From Achromobacter sp. (GTDB taxonomy: Bacteria; Pseudomonadota; Gammaproteobacteria; Burkholderiales; Burkholderiaceae_B), in assembly GCA_003454835.1 (NCBI GenBank), contig DMTA01000140.1:1-19444 (forward strand): DNA of 19,444 nt, in the 5' to 3' direction. Below are positions 13,877-19,444 of the stretch, piece by piece; within the stretch, counting starts at the first letter, position 1, and the number at the start of each line of letters is the position of its first letter. A program made the position numbers and the translations under genes. The notes under the pieces were generated by a model. It was given only the letters and a program-made list of their open reading frames with translations. It was not told where the DNA came from and did no database searches.

Positions 13877-15211
13877 TCAGTGGAAGAATTCCGCGATCAT
13901 CGTGGCGCCCATGAACGTGCCGGCATTTGCAGCCAGCGACACCACCACGATCTTCCAACCCAACTTGCGGAATGCAGGCAGGTCCTTCAGGATCGACAGG
14001 CCTGCCATCGCCAGGATCACCGTCGTGAACGGCAGGAAATTGACTTTGCCGACCATCGCAATGATCTGATCCGAATACGGCAGCACGCCGGGGCAGCCGG
14101 CGGTCATGGCGATCACCGACAGCACGAACACGGCCGGCAGCTTGGGCACAACGCGCAGGACCAGGTCGGTAATGACGACCAGCAGCACGATGATGCCCAT
14201 GCCGGGCAGCGCATCCGCGAACGGCACGTTGTAGCCCAGGCGATTGCCCACCAATGCGAACAGCCCACAGATGACGTAGGCGGTCAGGCGGTCGCCGAAG
14301 CCCATCTTCGCGTTGTGCGCGGGCACGTCTTCCGACACGCTGTCGTCGACCACGGCCTCGTTCTTGCCGCGCGAGAAGCGGCCCAGCACGGGCTCGAGTT
14401 TGCCGTACAGAAAGATCGTCGTGGGCAGTGAGATGAACAGGGTGAAGTACACGCCGACCACGGTGGTCAGCAGGTTGGCGGCGGCGGCCAGGGCGGCGAC
14501 CTGATGCGCCATTTCCGGCGTCTGCTGCGAAGCGATCGCGCCCACGCCGGCGGCCATCATGCTGCCCGAACCCACGCCGGCGCCCATGGCGAGCGAGCGC
14601 GGATCGAAGATGTTCAGGCTGGTGATGAAGCCCGCCATCAGCGCCACGAACAGCGCGCCGATCACCGTGCCGGTGATGTATTCGGCCATGACGCCGCGGC
14701 CTTCGGGCGAGTTCATGCCGTAGCGCTCACCGATGATCGCCAGGCTGGGCTCACGGCCGACCGAGAACGTCGCGCCGATGGCTTCACGCTTGATGCCGAG
14801 CAGCAGCGCCAGCGGCAGGCCGATGGCCATGGTGCCGAAGAAGTGGCCGAATTCCTGGAACACCAGCGCCCAGCCGGCCTCGCGCACTTGCGGCAACGCG
14901 CCCCCCACCATCAGGCCCAGTTTGGCCAGGAACGGCAGCAGCGCGTATTGCAGGTAGCCGCTGATGCGGGTCTGCATGGCCTTATCGATGCCGGCGCCTG
15001 CCGGCAGGCGCTGACCGAACGCTGCAACCACCGCGCCGATGAAGATGGCCCACAACATCGGCTGCAGGATGATCTTGCCCGGACCGACCGAAAACGTGAC
15101 GCTGCCGATCGCTTCGGATATGACCACCACCAGCAGGATGGCGGCGAGCATGCGCACGCGCCCCGATAGCGGCATGGAAGGCGAGGCCAGGCTTGCGCTG
15201 GCATGAGACAT
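13877..15211 (-). CDS. DUF3100 family membrane protein, putative transporter
   Basis: A 444-residue polytopic inner-membrane protein of the DUF3100 type. About ten hydrophobic segments are visible, starting at residues 19-40. Recognisable parts are the ISGYLQYALLPFLAKLGLMVGG region, the glycine-rich GAGVGSGSMMAAGVGAI segment, a charged central loop near 295-325, and the ending GTFMGATMIAEFFH. The start codon at 15211 is preceded by GGGGAA; the frame is open 32 codons further but without homology. It is divergent from a LysR regulator across a 381-nt gap. The family is presumed to transport small organic acids, but no substrate is established. No metabolic enzyme gene adjoins it here. Confidence 0.87.
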   Translation of the reverse strand: MSHASASLASPSMPLSGRVRMLAAILLVVVISEAIGSVTFSVGPGKIILQPMLWAIFIGAVVAAFGQRLPAGAGIDKAMQTRISGYLQYALLPFLAKLGLMVGGALPQVREAGWALVFQEFGHFFGTMAIGLPLALLLGIKREAIGATFSVGREPSLAIIGERYGMNSPEGRGVMAEYITGTVIGALFVALMAGFITSLNIFDPRSLAMGAGVGSGSMMAAGVGAIASQQTPEMAHQVAALAAAANLLTTVVGVYFTLFISLPTTIFLYGKLEPVLGRFSRGKNEAVVDDSVSEDVPAHNAKMGFGDRLTAYVICGLFALVGNRLGYNVPFADALPGMGIIVLLVVITDLVLRVVPKLPAVFVLSVIAMTAGCPGVLPYSDQIIAMVGKVNFLPFTTVILAMAGLSILKDLPAFRKLGWKIVVVSLAANAGTFMGATMIAEFFH

Positions 15212-15467
15212 TGGTTTTCCCCTGATGACGTGAATAGTGATCGTGGCGGCGGGCCGGACGAACCCGGAAACCGGCGCCCGATCGTCCAGGCGGAGCCGGC
15301 GGGGCAAGCGAATTCGGAAGGGTTCGGGCGACGGCGCTTGAAAAGCGGCTCGGTCGGTTCAAACAGCCAATACAGCGTGACCGGCGCGCGCAGCGGGCGG
15401 CCGATTCGGACTGCGCAATTTTCGCCCACCCCTCCTGCGCGCAACCATGACAGCGGTCACCGAGAAA

Positions 15468-15486
15468 CGTTGCGTAAAATGCAACG
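15468..15486. promoter_or_regulatory. LysR-type operator palindrome
   Basis: CGTTGC-N7-GCAACG is a perfect 6-bp dyad with an AT-rich spacer and contains T-N11-A, the LysR-type regulator box. It is centred about 116 nt before the lysR start and 266 nt upstream of the DUF3100 start. The adjacent gene encodes a LysR protein, so it is the probable binder. Confidence 0.6.
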
Positions 15487-15529
15487 AAAATGCCCTTCCT
15501 GGGAAAATTTTGCACGGGACACGGAGAAA

Positions 15530-15545
15530 TAAGGGTAAACCCTTA
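15530..15545. promoter_or_regulatory. Second palindrome in the lysR leader
   Basis: TAAGGGT-AA-ACCCTTA is a perfect 7-bp dyad with a 2-nt centre, 48 nt before the lysR start codon. It may be a separate regulator site or part of autoregulation. It differs in sequence from the 15468 box. Confidence 0.4.
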
Positions 15546-15592
15546 AATTCTTCCGTGGAAAATCAGCCGCATTCCGCCCGGAGCCAGCCGCC

Positions 15593-16528
15593 ATGGACGA
15601 ACAACTCGACGCGCGCCGCACCCATTACTTCATGCAGGTCATGAGCCGGGGATCCGTGCGCGGCGCGGCCGAAGCCCTGGAAATGGACCCGTCCGCCGTC
15701 AGCCGCGCCATCGCCGCGCTCGAGCGCGACTGCGGCATGGCGCTGTTCGAACGCCGGGGACGCGGTCTCGTGCCCACCGACGCCGGCCATATCCTCGCCC
15801 GCTATGTAAAACGGCAACAGGACATCCAGGAAAGCTTCTTCTCTGAAATCGACAGCCTGCGCAAAGCCGAACGCGGCCACATCGACCTGGTGCTGGGCGA
15901 AGGCTTCGTGGAGCTGATGTTCGACCGCGTGCTGCCGGGCTACTGGCGCAGCCATCCCGAAGTCACGCTGGATATCGACGTGGCTCGCACCTCCGAGATC
16001 GTCCAGCGCATTGTCGACGACCGCGCCTACATCGGACTGGTGTTCCAGCCGCCCAACGATGCGCGGCTGCGCACGCATTACTCGCGGCCCGAACCCATAC
16101 GCGCCATCGTGCGCCAGGACCACCCGCTGACCCGCCTGCGCCGTCCCCTCTTGCTGACCGATCTGGCCGACTACCCCGGCGCGTCCATGCAGGAAGGGTT
16201 TGGCGTGCGCCAGCACATCCAAGCCGCCGAGATCAGCGAGCAGGTCCGGCTGCACAACGTGCTGACCACCTCGTCGTTCAAGGCGCTGTGGCAGTTCGCG
16301 GCCGCCGGCATCGGCTACGCGCTCACCCCGCCCATCGCTGTCACCGCCGACATGCAGGCCCAGCGGCTGGCCAGCCTGCCGCTCGCCAATCCCATCCTGA
16401 ACCAGGGCAGCCTGCACGTCCTGAGCCGCGCCGGCCGCCACATCTCGCCCGCCGCGCGCGAACTGCTGGAACACATCGTGCGCGGCATCGGCGCGCACAC
16501 CGACGCGCCAACTGATACGGTCGGCTGA
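15593..16528 (+). CDS. LysR-family transcriptional regulator
   Basis: A 311-residue LysR-type regulator. The helix-turn-helix occupies about residues 8-66, with GSVRGAAEALEMDPSAVSRAIAALERDCGMALFERRGRGLVPTDAG-type features. A substrate-binding domain runs from about 95 to 300, including IDLVLGEGF and the SSFKALWQFAAAGIGYALTP segment. Start codon and length are typical. It is divergent from the DUF3100 transporter gene, which it probably regulates in response to that transporter's substrate or a product. A DUF2970 gene follows 73 nt after its stop, with its own probable promoter. Confidence 0.92.
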   Translation: MDEQLDARRTHYFMQVMSRGSVRGAAEALEMDPSAVSRAIAALERDCGMALFERRGRGLVPTDAGHILARYVKRQQDIQESFFSEIDSLRKAERGHIDLVLGEGFVELMFDRVLPGYWRSHPEVTLDIDVARTSEIVQRIVDDRAYIGLVFQPPNDARLRTHYSRPEPIRAIVRQDHPLTRLRRPLLLTDLADYPGASMQEGFGVRQHIQAAEISEQVRLHNVLTTSSFKALWQFAAAGIGYALTPPIAVTADMQAQRLASLPLANPILNQGSLHVLSRAGRHISPAARELLEHIVRGIGAHTDAPTDTVG

Positions 16529-16601
16529 CGCGGATCTGCATCTGTCTGCCAGACACGACAGCGTCTACAGTGAACCGTCAAGAATCCGCCCGGAGGCGCA
16601 T

Positions 16602-16793
16602 ATGCTCGGTTTCCTGCGCACGGTCCGCTCCGTGTTGTGGGCCTTCTTCGGCGTACGCCGCGGCCGCGGCTACGACGCCGACATCGCCCACAACAAACCC
16701 GGCCCCCTCATCGCCACCGGCCTGCTGCTCGCGGCCTGCCTGGTGATCATTCTGGTGTTCGTGGCCCGGTGGGCGGTGAACGCGGCGTTGTAG
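16602..16793 (+). CDS. DUF2970 family small membrane protein
   Basis: A 63-residue protein with a basic, aromatic N-terminal part (LRTVRSVLWAFFGVRRGRGYDAD, written here as its family signature region 5-27) and one transmembrane helix at about 35-56. This arrangement matches DUF2970 proteins, small inner-membrane proteins of unknown function common in betaproteobacteria. A CGGAGG site lies just before the ATG. A TACAGT -10 candidate is at 16566-16571. It is followed by a strong terminator about 90 nt downstream. Confidence 0.85.
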   Translation: MLGFLRTVRSVLWAFFGVRRGRGYDADIAHNKPGPLIATGLLLAACLVIILVFVARWAVNAAL

Positions 16794-16837
16794 CTGCGTC
16801 GAAAGCTTGTTCAAGGACAACGCGAATATCCTTATAA

Positions 16838-16910
16838 GTTCGTAAGCTCACCCCTGCACCGAACGAACAATCAGAACCCATAAGGCCCCTACGGGGCCTT
16901 ATTTCTTTAT
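16838..16910 (+). ncRNA. Candidate short RNA upstream of the sulfite reductase gene
   Basis: A TATAAG -10-like element (16833-16838, 5 of 6 matches) with a poor -35 (TTCAAG at 16810-16815, 17-bp spacer) lies about 42 nt before a strong terminator. Between them GTTCGT (16838-16843) can pair with ACGAAC (16863-16868). A roughly 65-nt RNA with a 5' stem-loop and an intrinsic terminator is possible. It may equally be just the 3' end of the DUF2970 mRNA. Confidence 0.2.
16880..16910 (+). terminator. Strong intrinsic terminator after the DUF2970 gene
   Basis: A 10-bp perfect stem (ATAAGGCCCC with GGGGCCTTAT) and a 3-nt TAC loop run into TTTCTTTATT. It separates the DUF2970 unit from the sulfite reductase operon, which must start from a promoter in 16911-17034. 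Confidence 0.9.
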
Positions 16911-17034
16911 TACCAGAATGACTTAGACGGTCTTCGCGGGTGGCTGTTACGGTTATGAATCCCGTTTTTGCCGGCGCCCTGCGCCCGACCCCACCCCGGG
17001 GTTCAGACCGAAAAGACTTCCAAGGGCAGTAGAC

Positions 17035-18769
<1,735 letters not shown>

Positions 18770-18777
<8 letters not shown>

Positions 18778-19315
18778 GATCTACGCCCACGACGCCCCCG
18801 GTCCGCATCTCATCCGCAACGGCAAGCTGGAAGCCGACACGTCGCGCCCCTTCGTACCTGAACCCGAAGTGCCCGCCGAAGGCCAGGTGCCGTCCGACGA
18901 ACCCGGCTGGATCGTGCCGTTGTCGGTGTGGAAGACGTCGCGCGCCACGCTGCGCCGCCACAAGCATCCCGTGGCCGTGCTGCTGAACTCCGACGCCGAT
19001 CTGACGGATCTGGCGGACGCCGATGGCGTGCTGCACACGGAAGGCATCGCCTTCATCGCCGTGGACTTTCCGGTGTACACCGATGGCCGCGGCTATTCGC
19101 TGGCGCAGCTGCTGCGCACGCGCTACGACTGGCAGGGCGAGTTGCGCGCGGTCGGCGACGTGATGATCGACACCATCCACTATCAGGCGCGCGTGGGCTT
19201 CGATAGCTTCCTCGTCAAGCCGGGACACGACCCGCACAAGGCGCTGGACGCCTTCAAGACGTTCACGGTGCATTACCAGAAGACGTACCGCGTGCCGACG
19301 CCGGCCGCGGCCTGA
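18770..19315 (+). CDS. DUF934 family protein, sulfite-reductase partner
   Basis: A 181-residue DUF934 protein. Typical segments are AVLLNSDADLTDLADADG (about 64-81), the FPVYTDGRGYSLAQLLRTRY stretch (about 100-119) and GFDSFLVKPG (about 142-151). The start codon lies inside the last codons of the reductase gene, so translation is coupled. Genes of this family nearly always follow a single-polypeptide sulfite reductase and often precede cysH in betaproteobacteria; here no cysH follows, and a convergent gene begins within 50 nt. It is inferred to assist the reductase, perhaps in electron transfer or assembly, but its biochemical role is not known. Confidence 0.9.
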
Positions 19316-19330
19316 ACATAACGTCCCCCG

Positions 19331-19357
19331 CCCGCCGCCGGACTACAACGCGGCGGG
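19331..19357. terminator. GC-rich stem-loop between convergent genes
   Basis: CCCGCCGC (19331-19338) and GCGGCGGG (19350-19357) form an 8-bp stem over an 11-nt loop, between the DUF934 stop and the stop of the convergent partial gene. No T run follows on either strand, so it would be a weak terminator. Confidence 0.45.
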
Positions 19358-19359
19358 CC

Positions 19360-19444
19360 TCAATCCCCCTCGCCCGCCCCGTGCGGCATGCCGAATCCGC
19401 TCTGCGACACCTGCGCGCGGATCAGTTCGGCAATGCTGCGCTGG
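19360..19444 (-). CDS. C-terminal end of an unidentified protein (partial)
   Basis: A minus-strand frame enters from the right edge and ends at a TGA (TCA at 19360-19362). It encodes about 27 residues containing RSIAELIRAQVSQSGFGMP, a helical-looking tail, ending in HGAGEGD. Placement just beyond a hairpin, facing the DUF934 gene, fits the end of a convergent gene. It is too short to assign a family. Confidence 0.4.
   Translation of the reverse strand, partial: QRSIAELIRAQVSQSGFGMPHGAGEGD

Larger units (their letters stand above)
15212..15592. promoter_or_regulatory. Divergent promoter region between DUF3100 and LysR genes
   Basis: The first 250 nt are GC-rich and show no feature I can support. 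The last 130 nt are AT-richer and carry two palindromes (15468-15486 and 15530-15545, listed separately). Candidate sigma-70 elements such as TTGCAC at 15510-15515 lack a well-spaced -10. The length suggests promoters in both directions. Confidence 0.5.

Noticed and set aside
13033..16575. Shared 11-mer CTACAGTGAAC upstream of two small genes as a common regulator site
   Set aside because: Exact 11-mers repeat dozens of times by chance in a window this size, and the distances to the start codons differ (66 and 37 nt). At most it marks similar -10 elements.

Overview
The window looks like chromosomal DNA of a high-GC betaproteobacterium, most likely family Alcaligenaceae (Achromobacter or Bordetella type). 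The grounds are strong G/C third-position use, a PcaR-like IclR regulator beside a catechol-branch operon, a DUF3100 transporter, DUF2970 and PsiF proteins, and a single-polypeptide sulfite reductase overlapping a DUF934 gene. The genus is an inference from family content, not from a marker gene. No rRNA, tRNA, insertion sequence, CRISPR array or phage gene was seen.

Left third (1-8523) is catabolic. A C-rich, G-poor leader and an AT-rich operator region precede a plus-strand cluster: a 3-hydroxyacyl-CoA dehydrogenase-family enzyme, an AtoE-type short-chain fatty acid transporter and a short-chain dehydrogenase. A convergent IclR-family regulator (PcaR/PobR group) follows. Divergent from it is a six-gene operon: 3-oxoadipate CoA-transferase A and B, muconolactone isomerase CatC, a YciI-like protein, 3-oxoadipate enol-lactonase and a cyclase-family metal hydrolase. 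It closes at a strong bidirectional terminator. Muconolactone would become 3-oxoadipate enol-lactone, then 3-oxoadipate, then 3-oxoadipyl-CoA. Catechol dioxygenase, muconate cycloisomerase and the final thiolase are not in the window. Both promoter regions carry GTTC-N7-GAAC palindromes with the same 19-bp centre spacing, which suggests one regulator controls both clusters.

Middle (8536-13680) is a set of small, mostly independent units: a secreted PsiF-repeat protein, a secreted FxLYD-type protein, a beta-carbonic anhydrase, a glutathione S-transferase-like protein, an AraC regulator divergent from a short-chain dehydrogenase, and an unrecognised Ala/Gln-rich protein.

Right part (13681-19444) starts with four 13-bp GGTGTC-type palindromes and a minus-strand terminator. 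A DUF3100 membrane protein is divergent from a LysR regulator, with palindromic sites between them. A small DUF2970 membrane protein, a strong terminator (possibly closing a short RNA), the sulfite/nitrite reductase with its overlapping DUF934 partner, and the C-terminal end of an unidentified minus-strand gene complete the window.

The most interesting signals are the shared operator architecture linking the two catabolic clusters, the presence of YciI and cyclase enzymes inside a beta-ketoadipate operon, and the palindrome cluster near 13.7 kb.
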